Assembly: GCA_031772625.1 (NCBI GenBank)
Contig: CM062820.1
Location: 86,596,069 to 86,660,068, forward strand
Reading direction: 5' to 3'
Length of the DNA: 64,000 nucleotides
From: Pinus tabuliformis
Taxonomy: Eukaryota > Streptophyta > Pinopsida > Pinales > Pinaceae
The notes beneath the pieces are model-generated. The model ran no database searches. It saw only the letters and a list, made by a program, of their open reading frames with translations, and was not told where the DNA came from. Shown one piece after another: positions 11,509 through 24,364 of the stretch (position 1 is its first letter; each line of letters begins with the position of its first letter). Both the position numbers and the translations under genes were made by a program.

Positions 11509-12300
11509 CTACTTAGAAGTGATAAATGTCGCAAACACAAATGCTAACCATTGCCAAAGCGAGCCGATGTAAGTATCTCTACTGTTCACCATTTCATGTG
11601 AATCTACCACATCCTTTGGATTCTTCATTGCCACATCTTCGAACCTATACAATGAATGTTGTTCCACCCCCAAAGCTATGATATTTTTGCCCCTTTTCTT
11701 CACCAAGTATCCGCCTGTTGTGAACACAACCTCTACATGCAGATTTCTCTCTGTAATTTGGCTAACAAAAAGCAATTTTATACTTAGACCAGAAATATAA
11801 AGAACTTTTTTTGAACATAAACTTCTCATTGCTTGTTACTTGTAGCTGTACATTCTCATGCTCTTTAAACATGGGCCCTACCTTTTCCTTTAGTATATGT
11901 TTGTGCCGTGGATTTAACTTCCAGAAAGGACACATACTAGTCCCTCCTCTTCATCATATGCTATGACATTCTCATGACAAAATACCACTTTATTATTTCA
12001 CACTTCGAAACATCTACAAAATTGAAATTTGAAAATAATAACTTTATCTCCTTCACTTCGCTTCCTTTCTAGCAAACAAAAACTTGCATTGTTGCTACCT
12101 AATGGAGCTTTCTCTCACCTCTTTTTATGATTTTTCTCACTTGGGGCAACTTCTTGCTAACCAAACCTTTTTTTCCAGCCGTATGGCTATGCTGACGACT
12201 TTCATTTCCAGGGTACAACAAGATTCTCTTTGTTGTCCATTCTCCTCTTCTTTTGGTTCCCCAATCCAATGGTTACCTCCAAGAACCAACACGTGATTTG
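11509..12300 (-). pseudogene. Old copia gag/protease-end remnant (copy 1)
   Basis: The minus-strand frame 11829-11509 reads VLYISGLSIKLLFVSQIT and later VVFTTGGYLVKKRGK and LYRFEDVAM, the conserved stretch between copia protease and GAG-pre-integrase. Sequence upstream on the same strand (11830-12300) is the counterpart of the longer lysine-rich frame at 53897-54379 and has several stops. No RT, integrase or LTR accompanies it. It is also present in the second copy of the segment, so the copia fragment was there before the duplication. Confidence 0.7.
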
Positions 12301-12507
12301 CAAATTTACCTCATGTGGTCCACAACCATGTTTCAACATAACTCGATACTATGAAATTTTACACGTGATCCCTTCCTTTGAAATCTTCGAGCAGTGACAA
12401 TTTTATTTTTAATTAACTTATGAAAATCTCAAATATCTAAATAAAAATTTATCTCTGAGATTGTGAAGTTTTATAATTAATTTTTTTCGTAATTATTGAC
12501 AGAATTT

Positions 12508-12858
12508 ATGTACATCCTCTATCTACGGTAATAGTCAAGCACTATTTGCTATTATGGTCGAACAACATTATCCTGCATCAGGTGGCATTAATTCAGAACC
12601 CATAATCCCTTAACCAAGTACTGGCTTTCTGCATAACCACTATACGTTTTGATCACATGCCATAAACATAATCTACTCGGTAAACAAATTCTCGAGGGAA
12701 AATTAGTCTCCCGGGAAATGAACCTAGTCTAGTTGGACATTCAGCCTAATTTCTTTGGGAGCACAAGTTGCGCTATTGTTTTCATACGTCCTCCTGCTTC
12801 CAGTCTACAAACTCATAAACTCAAGAATTTTTCCCACATCAATGTGCACTTTTGCAGA
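12508..12858. other. 350-bp segment present only in duplication copy 1
   Basis: Copy 2 passes directly from attgatagaat to atgtatgtgcttta (54606-54630). Copy 1 has about 350 extra bases between the same flanks. I see no terminal inverted repeats, no poly-A and no clear target duplication. It could be an insertion here or a deletion in copy 2. No coding signal is seen. Confidence 0.6.
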
Positions 12859-13629
12859 TATGTATGTGCTTTACTTGTACATTGTTGTTTTGTCGTTGCT
12901 TAATCACATTCCTTTTTGTTAGGATTTTTATGTGACTTACTATGCAACAATTCCAGTGTATATACTTCAAAAATTTTCTGCATGTCTCTGCATATGTATC
13001 TCCTTCATGAAGACATTGTCTAGGTGTATTTGTCTGAATCCATGATTAATCCTGTGGATGTGTTGTTCTGCACATTTTGCCCGAAATAGATTGAGCTTCT
13101 GTAACCTCTGCTTGTTACCTGTGTAGCATCTTCATTGTCAAGTTTTTATTGTGTAGATCTCGTGTTGTTTTGTTGTCATGATATCCTGTTGGAGGCCAAT
13201 CTTTCTATTGAATTTTTTTCCTTTAATTTCTTATATCTCATCTTTAATGTCTGAAACCATTTTAAATATATTATTTAAAATTGCAAATACTCATCTCCTT
13301 TGAGTTCTGAATTTGTAATGCCTTACCACAATTTCATGTTGTTTCTGAGCATGGTGGAACTTTGTTTCTTTGTTATTATGTGCTTTTCACTTTGCCTCAA
13401 TGTGGGCCAATTAGAGTGAGTTAATAAGTGGACACATTTAACCTTTCCAGTGAGTTCATTTTTTTTTGGTGTGGTAAAGTTGGGTCATGTTCTGTTTATT
13501 TGTTCAAAATGTCAGTGATCTTGGTCATTAGTCATGTTGACATGGACCAAAGCCCTTGGGAGAAAAGTTCCATGGTCAAAATTCCCATCAATTTGGTGAA
13601 ATTATGACTTTCAACAAAATTTCTCATGG

Positions 13630-14220
13630 ATTTAAAGGAGAATTATGATCGGAAAGGAAGCAGGTTTTTCCACCTAAATTACTACAATGCCAATCTCCTT
13701 TGGCCTTGTAATGAGATATGTGTTCACTTAGTGCATCAATCTATTCTTTAACCTTCACTTTCTAGCATAAATGTCAATCCTTCTCATGGCCCTGATGCCA
13801 TGTCAGAGGATGCACATGTCACATACACAATAGCAGAACACTAACAGAGAGAAAGAATGAAAAGGATTATACTTGATTGTTATTAACCATGATGGATGTT
13901 GATACATAGAGGAAGACACTGTGTGGAGAGTTACAATTGGAAAGGAAGTGGGTTTGACCACTTATTAACTTATTCCATGTCAATATCCTTTAGCTTCATA
14001 CTGTATTATGCACTAATATATTGCATCAATATAGTTTTTAACCTTGACTATATAGTGTGGATGCCAATCCTTACTGTGGCCTTTGATGCCATGTTAGAGG
14101 ATGCACATGCCACACACAAAATAGCAAGCAGATTACTAGTAGAGAGAAAATGAGAAAGATCATACCTTATTATTATTCACTGTTATGAATGTCAATACAT
14201 AAAGGGATATGCCGTCTTGT
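13630..14220 (+). repeat. Diverged tandem duplication, about 292-bp period
   Basis: The block ending gatgccatgtcagaggatgc (near 13795) recurs as gatgccatgttagaggatgc (near 14087). Upstream parts also match (gatcggaaaggaagcaggtt versus ttggaaaggaagtgggtttg). The same pair occurs in copy 2, where the minus-strand LINE has landed between the two units (55420-55657 and 62443-62770). An 85-codon frame at 13896-14153 lies wholly within the repeat and has no recognisable domain. Confidence 0.7.
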
Positions 14221-14656
14221 ATCCCTGTTACAACCACCTTATTATATTAAGGGATAGATTTATTCTAACTATGACTTAACATTATTTATAACATGTGTTA
14301 ATTGGCCTATGTCACTTTATTGCACCGAGAGGTGCTCTACAGCTTGAAATGGGAGAGATGTCATGTTATGTTAGATAACATTATATTAAACATTAACAAA
14401 ATGATACTTCTGTTAAAAATAAAAATAAAAATTTACTTAAAGTAAAAAAATACAAATAAATTTTAGAGTGAATTTATATTTATATTAATTGATCGTGTTG
14501 GAATTAGTGTATTTGTAGACAATTGCGAAGTTTTGGTAAGGTTAAAAGGATGGAAGCCCTCAAGATGATCTAAATTTGAATCTGGGGTTGATAATATATA
14601 TATAGGTTTGCATGTTGGTTTTTACTTAAGACTTCCCTTGGTAATTATCTCGGGTT

Positions 14657-14840
<184 letters not shown>

Positions 14841-15470
14841 ATCTTGTACATAGTTACAGCTTAGGTTACCAACATTCAGCGAATAACTATGTACACTGGG
14901 CAAGAAAAATAGCAAAGTTTTAGAGCTAGACTGTTTTTTCTAGAGTACTATACTTAATCTTCAATTCAGCCCAAAGTTCTAGAGCTGGATTGTTTTCCCT
15001 AGAGTACTATACTTAATCTTGAATTCTTCTAATTTTCCAGTTCTTGTTACCTATTATTATTCCTTTGTCATTATTTGTTGGCACTTTTTCATTATTTCTA
15101 GAGAGGCATCTGCACAGTGCATTCTTACCTGTGAGAGCAGGACATTTTCTTGAACCTTGAAATGTATGTTCAAAATCGTTGGTAGAGGATAACTGCACAA
15201 AGTTCCCTCTCCATTCACCTCTTGCCACTGGCACTGCACTATTACATTAATAATCAGTTCTTTTGCCAAAGAAATGCACATCATGGGGAAACCCACTCGA
15301 CACCTTCCCTCTACAAGAATGGTACCCAGTGTACACTAGTTGATTGTAGTTTTGGTAACCTAACCAGGTAGAACATCAAGGGTGGTCCACAATATTGACA
15401 AATACAGCTTGGTAAGTCTTGACTCTGCAATCTCACATTTGTAATTTGTAGCACTAAATGGGTTGAGCCA

Positions 15471-15789
15471 GCAAATTTTTAAATGTATAATATATGCTAT
15501 TTGATGTATTTCTAATGCTGCATCACATGGATTTCACTTCGTTTCAAGTTACTTCCACAGTGGCTGATTTTTGTTCTGCTTCATGTACTTATTCCTTCAG
15601 AGAATCACACATTGCAACTCTATCATTTTCCAACCTGGTAATTTGAAATTTCTGACCTAGGTTGTGCTTGTACTCATACTGTTGTAGTCAACTCACTTGA
15701 TAAATTCACAACCTTGCTTTGTAAAACTTCTGAGCTTTTAGTTGACCTTGCAACTCACTACTTAGGTGCTTCACACTTGACTTTTCTTC
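15471..15789. other. No feature seen
   Basis: AT-rich sequence continuing from the duplicated segment. The minus strand holds short lysine- and serine-rich open stretches that lead into the coiled-coil remnant described next; nothing can be named. Confidence 0.3.
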
Positions 15790-16860
15790 TTCTAGTAAGG
15801 ATTTCAAGGTGGAATTTTCTTGCTCTAACCCAACAAGGATCCCATGGCTTCTTCATATGTAATATTTAATTTTTCTTTCAACTGCTTTGGCTTCCTCTTT
15901 CCTGGAAAAAAAATCGTTTATCTAGTAGATACCAAATCTTTAAGTTTTGTTTCATTAATTTCTTCATGCAGTTTGACCAGCTTCTCCTTTTTATCCTCTC
16001 TCTCCACAACAGTTGATGCAAGTCTCTTGATGGATGACTCTTTCAGACGTTGTCCCTTTTGAGCACTTTCAAGCTCCTACTGAAACTCTATGATCTGAGC
16101 TTCTACCTATAAGAGTGAATTTCTCATTTTCCCAATCTTAGAAGAGAGCTCTGTAGACTCCTTTTCTCTTCCTTTAAGAGAAAATATCAAGCTCTCAAGC
16201 TCCTTTACTTTTTCCTCTTCTTCGAACTCTTCCTCCATTCTATTCTATCTCTTAAGTTGCTTCTGCATGTTCTCTTGCTCCATAAGTTATAGATTGATAT
16301 TCAGTGTCCATGACAGTAGCTAAAAGTGCAATCCTAAGATATGTATGTGCAACAACTTCTAAAACTTCACCTTATCTGATCATGAACTCATCTATCATGC
16401 AGCCAAGGCATTGATAAAAAAGAGACCGGCTTCATCACTTATTCCTTGAATTAGTTGCATAATATTCTTTCTCAGCATATCTTCTTCTGAGGAATATTTC
16501 AACTCTCGACCTTCATATGTTTTCTTTTTATGATCTTTTAGACTAGGATCTTGATCCTTTGCAAAATATGGATCCCATGTGGACTCACCAACATAAGCTT
16601 CCCCATCTCCAGCTAACACAAATGAGTTGTAACTGTTATCAATAAACCATAATTCGTATGTTGCTTCTGACTCATCCAAATCCAGTTTTGTCTAGCCCTT
16701 GTTAAGCCAGCGTGTTCTTCTTGAGCCTTTTGTGCCTATCTCAGATTTCTTTTTTGCTCTAGATTATCTCAAAGAGAAGACAAAGTAACTTCATCATTGG
16801 TTTCTTCAAGGGGTGATCTCATTGACTCTTCCTTAGCTGAGCTTTTATACCATGTTAATT
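15790..16860 (-). pseudogene. Degenerate coiled-coil coding remnant, unidentified
   Basis: The minus strand has the composition of a charged, helical protein. The longest open part (16679-16395, 94 codons) contains ATYELWFIDNSYNSFVLAGD, then STWDPYFAKDQDPSLKD, then EEDMLRKNIMQLIQGISDEA. Upstream (16680-16860) the same strand reads EESMRSPLEETNDEVTLSSL with stops and a frameshift. Downstream (16300-15790) it reads heptad-like stretches such as EEEEKVKELESLIFSLKGRE and LKSLLEEEKSSVKHLSSELQ, broken by several stops. I do not recognise the family. It could be a host coiled-coil gene or a retrotransposon gag with a coiled coil, since element N in this window has one. Confidence 0.45.
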
Positions 16861-17233
16861 TTCCATAGGGTTGTATTGTTCTTTTCTTTTGGCAATTTCA
16901 TTACATCTTTTACACAAAAGTCACCCCACATCATAATAATATTACATCTTTTATAGTTGCATTGTTTGAAAATTTAAATACTTGCAATATATTACAACAA
17001 ATTTTTGTAAAGATTTCAAAAAAAGGACTACAGGATTTGTAAAAATATTGAAATTATAAATGCATATAGAAATCCTTCTAATATTCATCTTCAACTTTAA
17101 CCTTTCCAATTACTTCCCTTTTTATTATTCCATTAGCATTTATAGGACATGACTTGAGGGATATAATGTTATGCCTTTTAGGTAGGCATCGTAAACGCTC
17201 GTGCTTTTAGTATTAAGTAATAACTTTCCTAAG
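16861..17233. other. No feature seen
   Basis: AT-rich, without repeats, convincing reading frames or transposon ends. Confidence 0.3.
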
Positions 17234-17360
17234 TTTTCATGGACACATCACTTGGAACTCCATTCATTAGGTTAGTTTTCATGGACACATAACTTGGAAC
17301 TGCATTCAGTAGGTTAGTTTTCATGGACAAATCACTTGGAACTCCATTTATTAGTTTAGA
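17234..17360 (+). repeat. Three-copy tandem repeat, about 43 bp
   Basis: The unit ttttcatggacacatcactt with ggaactccattcattaggtt occurs three times in succession with a few substitutions. Minisatellite-like, no coding role seen. Confidence 0.9.
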
Positions 17361-19863
17361 TTGGGTTGTAAGCTTCAGAATGAATTGAACAAGGAATCAT
17401 TTCCATCAAAAGTCATCATGTTAAGAGAATGCATAACAGTCAATCATCAAGGACAAGTGGTGAAAATATCCATGTTGTGTTAAAGGGAGTATCAATGTTC
17501 AAAGAGGAAACAACTCTTCACAAAGAGACATGCCAGAGTCCAAGAGCTTCATCAACTGTCTTATCTCACTTGGCTTTCTTTGAGGCATCCAAAGGTGCAA
17601 TTTCTGTACCCAAAGTGATCCTAAACATTCCCAAACTTCTAAATAGATATTCGACAAGTAATAATAAACACTAATTAGGTGAGCTACATTCATATTATCC
17701 ATCACGAAGAAAAGAAATCAAATTGCTATAAATACAAAACCTGATTGCACCAATGTAAAGTGCATGAAAAATATGCACTTTCAATAAATGATACTACAAA
17801 AATTGCTTGTACGACTAAGGACTTGCACTTCAAAAGGTCCAAAAATGAGGGTTAGAAGGGGTTTCCTTAGAAAACTGAGTAGTAGCAAGCACCACACAAT
17901 GAAATTTCCAGAAACTAACTGCACCACTGCATAGAGAATGAAAAAACACTCTCTCCAAAAAATTGCACTTGAAGCGGACTTTGCATGTTTGAAATCACCA
18001 TCAAAAATTGAAAGTTCAATGAAAGGGGTTCTCCAAAATGTTGATGTGGTAGATCATAGATGACATAGTAGCACATGGCAACGACTCATAGCAAAGTGAT
18101 GTGTCTTTATCAAATCACATGCTTGAAAAAGTGGCACTGCCCTAGTGATGCCATGTGGCAGGTGACATGACAGTTGTCTTGTAGTTGTTGCCATAGAAGG
18201 CAATGTTTGTACCATGTGGCAGGTAATGCTATTAGGATGTTGATGTGTTACTTTGCATGGTAGTCAGCATGCTCTTGTCAGCTTCTAGTTGTTTGCAGGA
18301 CAGAGTTTAGTTGGTCCCACTTTGTAAGGTGTTTGACATGCCTATTAGCTTGGCAATACAGTGTTTCCACATGGCAAGGTGATAGATGTGCCTGTTAGCT
18401 TTAGCCATAGGTTGTCTCCATGTGGTAGGGGTGTATGGTCAAAGTGTTTGGTTTGGAAAAAAAGTAGTGATGTTTAGTTTGTAGGTAAGATTAATGCTTG
18501 AAGAGGTGTGATCTCTAAGAATTACCAACTATGGGCAGTGTGATTGAAGTAATGGTTGACAGAACCACTTGAAATGGGGGGTGATTACTAAGGAAATTGT
18601 TATCTACAGGGAGGGCATTGTTACCAAGGAGGATGCTTCCATTGGCATGGATGGCTGAAAAGGAGGTTGGGGGTGGGGGAGTGGTGGGGTGGGGTATTTT
18701 GATAGAAAACAATATCCACAAGAAGAAATGTTGCAAGACTACTACAAAGAGAACCATGTTGTGGGAGGAGCCTGCAACCAAGAAAAAAATATTTCTAGAA
18801 AAAGGTGAGGAAATAAAGTCAATGACTGTTAGGAAGCTAGTGAGGACCTTGGGGTTGATGAAAAGCAGAGGTCTGAGAGACCTAAAACAACAGTGCATTG
18901 CCAAACACTATTAGGGAACACCAAAATAAGGCATTAAGAAAGCCAAAATAATTATGCAATTACAAGAATAATACCAAAACAAATCTTTATAAAATCAAAA
19001 TTTTGTTACCAGTACCACATTTTAAATGGATGGACATGAGGGAAATCTTTAGATTTTAGGCAAACAAGTACCTTTTGATGAAGTGAAAGACATATCTGAC
19101 TTAAAGGATTACTTTGGATGCAATGGAACAATCAAAATTCCACGATGCACTGATTTTACTGAAAATAGGGAGTAGGATTGGATCTTTAAGAGAAATTAAT
19201 AGGAGCTCAAGAGGTTTGATTCTAGAATGGAAATAATGGTTCTAAATCTCATTGAATACTCAACAACTACCAAGTCTTATCATAAAAATAGAGAAAAACA
19301 CTTCACAAGGAGAAGAAAGCACATTGTAGCTATTGTAAGCTACCTCGATCTTTGAACAGAAAGGAGTTATCCTCACAAGCAATTTGATGCCATGATGAAA
19401 TCAATATTTGGGCAATCATAGGAACTAGCACCACAAAGAAATAGGTCTTTGGTCATCACAGGAAGTTTTACATGTTATAACCCTCTGAGAGGGAAATAAC
19501 CACAAAACAATTAAGCCATTCATATATAAATATATAAATCTATAAGCCATTCTTAACCTGTAATTCTAGTTTTTCATCTATAAATCAACAAGATTATGTA
19601 TTAATTAGGTACCTGGTTTGGTTTACCTGAAGAATACTCGGTGTTAATTAGGCACAAGGGTTTCTATAATTTCCATGTTCATGTAAGAATTGAATTTTTT
19701 GTAATATTTTTGCATGATAACTTTGTTTGATATGAAAATAAGATTTATTTCAAGTGGTGCCAAGAATGATCATAACTTGCAGAATCAACTCTTAAATTCT
19801 TACAACTTTGGATAATAGGTCATTTTTTTTTATCTGAATGTTCTTATACTATTTTTCTACATA
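17361..19863. other. Unassigned region
   Basis: No gene is recognised. Between 18030 and 18440 the motif ccatgtggcaggt or its variants recurs irregularly. A 105-codon plus-strand frame (18597-18914) and an overlapping 129-codon minus-strand frame both lack motifs and look like chance. Around 19080-19500 the plus strand has broken, charged stretches that might be an eroded gag, but no zinc knuckle can be confirmed. Confidence 0.3.
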
Positions 19864-20170
19864 TATGTTGATGCAAGTGGAGCAGGAAATGATGTGTATG
19901 AATATGTAAGTAATAGTTGCAATTTCTGAGGTAACTCATATGATACTTTTTTGAATTAGTGATTTCATCAATCATTATTGGCCTAAAAGAATTTTCAAAA
20001 CATATGTTCTTTAGATCAAATCAATTGGAAAATTTAAGGAAACAAAACGTACTGATGGTATCTCAACATCAAATATCATAATGTGCATGCTGAAAGACTA
20101 CAATGAATATGTAATGCGCAAATTGGCTCGAGGTTACACAAGGAAGGACCTTGGAGTCAGCTATGTGAAG
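19864..20170 (+). pseudogene. Choline-phosphate cytidylyltransferase, two exon fragments
   Basis: Two plus-strand pieces fit CTP:phosphocholine cytidylyltransferase, the rate-limiting enzyme of phosphatidylcholine synthesis by the CDP-choline route. Piece 1 (19864-19905) reads YVDASGAGNDVYEY and ends at donor gtaagt. Piece 2 (20015-20170) follows acceptor ttctttag and reads [18 protein letters not shown], then [20 protein letters not shown] and GVSYVK, ending at donor gtcagt. Phases agree across the intron. This is the end of the catalytic domain (DASGAGxDVYE, TKRTxGISTS) and the start of the following helix (NxYVxRNLxRGY in the family). The acceptor before piece 1 appears lost (acata where cag is expected). 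No upstream nucleotide-binding HxGH exon and no downstream lipid-binding helix is found nearby, so it is a fragment. Confidence 0.8.
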
Positions 20171-22304
20171 GTCAGTTTAATCCTGCAACTTAAAATTAGT
20201 TGGATTTTATAAGGTCTCAGAACTTCACAGGTAATATTTATGATCAGTTGTTCATTGGTAAATTTTATAGCTTCACAACCACAGTACTAAGTAGGCACTT
20301 AAATCTTTACATCTATCATAATTCGTTTGTGTTTTGCGACTTTGAACTTTTCAGATTATCTATCTCAATTTATGAACAAAAATTAATAGAAAAAAAGTAA
20401 TAATTTATGAACAGGGAAGCATAATATTCAACCCTAAGGCCCTAATAATGCTATGTGATTAATGATATTGTTAAATGCTTAAATTTTCATCTTTTTATTT
20501 AAATTTTTAACATTACCATTAATTGTTTCAGGATGTTTGATAATGGTTCTAGGTTATCAATTTGATTGAGTTTTAGATTAATAAAGCTTTAACTATTTTT
20601 AAGGTTTGAAACTGGAAGCATCAGATGGAAACTCTCATTAAACAGATTTACCAACAAATATGTATGATTGGGGTGTTTCTAGAATAGCGTAAAATACAAC
20701 TGTTTTGCATGTAGAAGATTTTGAATGGCTTCACATTTTTGTCATATTTTCTTGAATGACTGGAAATTTTTTAAATCAAGACAAAGTTTCTACTTCATGT
20801 TAAAAGCATATGACAATAACAAAATTCTAGTAGCATCTACACCCCAGAGTAGACTGGGATTGGTTTCATTATTTCAGGGGTTTCATATGCTGCAAAATTT
20901 CACACAATCCGTATTTACAAAAATCACAATAGAGGTAAGGTCCCTCTTTCCCCACAAAGAATTTGTTGATACCTTCTAGGATAACAATGTTTAGCTAACA
21001 TTGTTATATTTTGTTAAGACTCAAAGGGAAAATGGTGAAGCAATTGCTGGTAGAGAAATTGGGTATGAAGCCATCATGCTGCTAGAACTTTGGTTGTCTC
21101 GACTCTCAACTCTCCCCGCTTTTTCCTCTTTGCTTCAAGGTAGCAAGCTAATAAAAAGACCATATTTTTCTGTCATGCAGCATTTGGAGTTTTGTGTGGT
21201 GAATTTTGCATGGCTATGATGGTGCTCACTCCATGTAAGCAACAATTTTGCCTCACCTATTGGAAATAAAATATTTTAACATGACCCCACAGAGTGTCAA
21301 ATACTAGTCACCAAGGTATTAAAACTCTTATCATTCTTGGGAATACCTCTCATGAAGCCCCATGGACTTGGCTGCCAAGAAGAAGCCTTCTCATAGGGAC
21401 TAGATGCTTGTTTTAACATTGTGTGGTTTGTATTTGGATGCCCCTTGGAGGGAATATCTTGATTTTTAAGCTAACTGTCTTTTTTGTTTGGAGTTTACAA
21501 ATTTTTTATTTGCAAAATTTATGTTTAAAAGTTTTCCGATCTCATGGCCATTTTATGCTTAATATGTTTGGAATGTGAAGTCTGCAACACAACCTTAGAC
21601 GGCTGTTGGTCTACAACATGCCTTATTCCACCACAATTTTCTTGGACTCACATGAACCCACCAAGGCTCATCTTTCCTGAGTTCATTAGTTCTTTTTGTT
21701 GACTGTAAATATTTATAATTTATTAATTTACCCTTTTTCAGAACTAATTCATTTGACAAAATGAAATGGTTCCAAATGCCAGAAAATAATTAGGAAATAA
21801 ACTGATATTTAATTTCACGAAGATCTTGCCTCAGAACCTGAAAATCATTCAAACCAGAGAGACTGAAAAATAGGACCTGCATAGTCTAATGAAATTCCAC
21901 TTCAATAGAGTGTTTGTTTATGCTGGTGAATCTTATTGGTACCTAAAATGGCAACAATAAAATGTTATGCCAAAATATTCAAGTTTCCAAGGATTTTATA
22001 TATAGTTTCTATAACATTTTGGCAATTATTTAAGAAATAGAAATTTATGCTAGAGAGTCTGGGTGAACAATTTTTGATAAAAAATGGACACTTGCAAATC
22101 AATTTTCAGGAAGAAAATAAAATTAGCAACCCTAAAATGTTCCATCTGTTGTAGGAATGTGAATCTGTATTTTGTATTGTTGTTTACAATTGATAAAAAA
22201 TGTTATTGGGAAAGTTGCAGATGTAACGTTTTCTGTGCAAGAATTTGTTTTAGTTGAAAGTGGAAAATTTTACATTATATTATTAATGGTTTCCTCTCTT
22301 GCAG
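20171..22304. other. Unassigned region
   Basis: AT-rich, intron-like sequence. Frames at 20725-20979 and 21001-21219 (plus) have no recognisable domain. No transposon ends or other CCT or thioesterase exons were found. Confidence 0.3.
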
Positions 22305-22458
22305 CCTTGTGCTGATGAGGAAAATGCAACAAGACCATTGTTACTAGTGACATCATCAGTTGACAAGATGGTGTTGAAAAAAGCCAATCCATGTAGAGAC
22401 TAACCTGAAAGTTGTTGGTGTTGTTACATGGGTTAGCCACTCATCACTTGAGATTTAA
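22305..22458 (+). pseudogene. Acyl-CoA thioesterase (hotdog fold, ACOT9/10-like), exon fragment
   Basis: After a strong acceptor (ttcctctcttgcag) the plus strand reads ATRPLLLVTSSVDKMVLKK. One base further along in phase it reads KPIHVETNLKVVGVVTWVSH and SSLEI, then a stop. This follows the plant mitochondrial acyl-coenzyme A thioesterase pattern (RPLLLVTASVDKIVLKKPI, then LKIVGAVTWVGRSSIEI) across one hotdog domain. An extra A in the run near 22377-22382 breaks the frame, and a TAA stop follows at 22456-22458 where the family continues. Members hydrolyse acyl-CoAs to free fatty acid and CoA. Neighbouring exons were not found, so this is an isolated, frame-broken exon. Confidence 0.7.
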
Positions 22459-24147
22459 ATGATGATATCTTAGCCACCTGAAGGTATTTATACCAGAATA
22501 TCTTACTCTTTTGTGTTCCTGTTGACACAAAATCTAAATCAAATCTATACCGAATCCATTTTGTAAAATCAGGTAGCATTCATTATGTATCATGGTGTCT
22601 AGGTTGCCTTCCTGAACTAGATATTCACTTCTCTAGGAGTAATGATAGTCACACGTAAGTAAAAGCTAATATGATGATGATGTCTCAGAAAGGTGTTATA
22701 GCTATGAGCCAAATAAGAGATAATAACACTTTTTAGACCACTAAAAACAAATAGAAAGTGGAGCAGATTGACAACTTTCAAAGCTAAATTGTATCTATGG
22801 AGAGGAGACGCTTTGCAAATATCTCATAACTATTAGTAATTTCCAAAGTTGTTTACTTCTCCATGGATTGTTAATAAATAATGGAGGACAATGAAAAGCT
22901 GACATCGATGAAAATGGAGCTATAAATTGGATCTAATTGAATTCCTATTCCAAGTCAAACAAGGAAATCTAGTGAATGAACCCTTGACAAAGAATTAGAG
23001 TTAGATTTGTGTTATAATTGAGTTCATAATTTGTTCTCTGGGTGGACGGCGCAAGTCTGGGCAAGGTAGAGTCAAACAATAACTGTTGCAGAATCAAGCT
23101 TGCAGTGTCAGAGTTATATAACTACAGAAGTTGCACCTACACACAATGTTAGTGAAATTTATGGAACAACTGTCAAATCCATTAAAGAATTATAGGAAAG
23201 CAGAAAACAAGATAGGAGAATGAACAAAAATCAAACTTCATCCAAACAACAGGGCTGAATCTGCATGTTACATCTTAGACTAGAGGTCTTAGTCTCCCTC
23301 ATACATGTACAATGCAACCCATGATTTCTTTGGCTGAAATTTGGTCCTAAACTCCTTGATATCAAACTGGACACAGATCACGTAGCTTATCTTTCTGCAA
23401 GTCTCAGGAGTTGAACTGTCTTTCTGAACAAGGAATTTTTGGGGCTCCATTTTAGACATTAATAGAATTTATAAGCTCTTGGTTTTGTAGGTCAAACACG
23501 CTGCTGTTTCACTACCAAAGAGGTTTGGTGAGCATGAGTGCGCTGTAAGATACTCTGAATTTTGCATTATGAATGTCAAATTAGAATAGTTATTTTGACA
23601 TTTCCATTTGACGTTTCTATAATCCCTCACAGGAAAACTAAATTTGCAAAGCCTGCATTTATGGATTTATATATTCTCTTATCTCTGGCAGAATTGCTCT
23701 CTATTTTTCAAATATAGGATAAAAGCTTTCTTACTTGTTTTGTTGTATGGCCATTAGTAGAAACCATCCTATCTTGACATCAACTCTGGCAAGTACCCAT
23801 TTATTTACAAATGCTAGTCTTATGAATATAGATTAAAAGGAAGCATGGGCTTGCAACACCCAAACACCAAAAACCCATGCACCTTTCTTGGGACCTACTT
23901 GTATGCTAATTCTTACAGTTTTGTTTTTAATAAATCATTTTGCATACTCTTGATTTTTTGCATAGTTATAATCCTACTCCTTGTCTTAAAAGTTACCCTG
24001 ATATTGAGCTCATATTAGCCATGTTGATTTCTCTATCATGTACCTTATGGTCAGAATTTTGTGTATTGTATTTTGAGAGATAGACTATTTTTCCAATTTG
24101 CATACAAGGAATTAACTTTTGTCAACTCTATTTCCAAATTTCCATAG
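22459..24147. other. Unassigned region with one short minus-strand frame
   Basis: Mostly AT-rich, intron-like. A minus-strand frame of 53 codons at 23450-23289 (MEPQKFLVQKDSS, later SYVICVQFDIKEFRTKFQPK, then SWVALYMYEGD) is compositionally protein-like, but I cannot assign it to a family. It may be another captured exon or chance. No repeats or transposon ends are seen. Confidence 0.3.
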
Positions 24148-24364
24148 GAGGATGGTTTATCTTTAGATGGTGACAAATGGCATTGGGTGGTTGGAATTAC
24201 GGTTTCAGTTACTTTTGTGAAGTTGTTCCTCGTAATGTATTGTCGAAGTTTTACTAATGAGATTGTGAAGGCATATGCTCAAGATCATTTCCTTGATGTG
24301 ATCGCCAACACAATTGGTCTAATTACTGCTATTCTTGCAAGTACTTTATACTAGTGGATAGACC
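24148..24364 (+). pseudogene. Mn-type metal tolerance protein (cation diffusion facilitator), exon 5' part
   Basis: An acceptor (tttccatag) opens a frame reading DGDKWHWVVGITVSVTFVKL, then MYCRSFTNEIVKAYAQDHFL and DVIANTIGLITAILASTLY, then a TAG (24352-24354), then WIDP. This is the plant MTP8-11 (Mn-CDF) pattern around transmembrane helices 4 and 5. DHFLDVIAN holds the DxxxD metal-site motif of helix 5. Family members export or sequester Mn2+ by proton antiport at Golgi or vacuolar membranes. The TAG stands where the family has Trp (TGG). The exon is interrupted after the first base of the Pro codon by the long element N, and its last 17 bases lie at 32033-32049. The stop and insertion leave no function. 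Confidence 0.85.

Noticed and set aside
12508..12858. A MITE or SINE in duplication copy 1
   Set aside because: No inverted ends, poly-A, Pol III boxes or target duplication could be seen; kept only as an unexplained length difference.
13896..14153. 85-codon frame MLIHRGRHCVESYNWKGSGF, also present at 62463-62720
   Set aside because: Conserved between the copies only because the whole segment is duplicated. It lies in a 292-bp tandem repeat, shows indels and no family motif.
18515..18914. Overlapping sense and antisense frames of 105 and 129 codons
   Set aside because: Low-complexity composition, mutual shadowing, no domain and no splice context.
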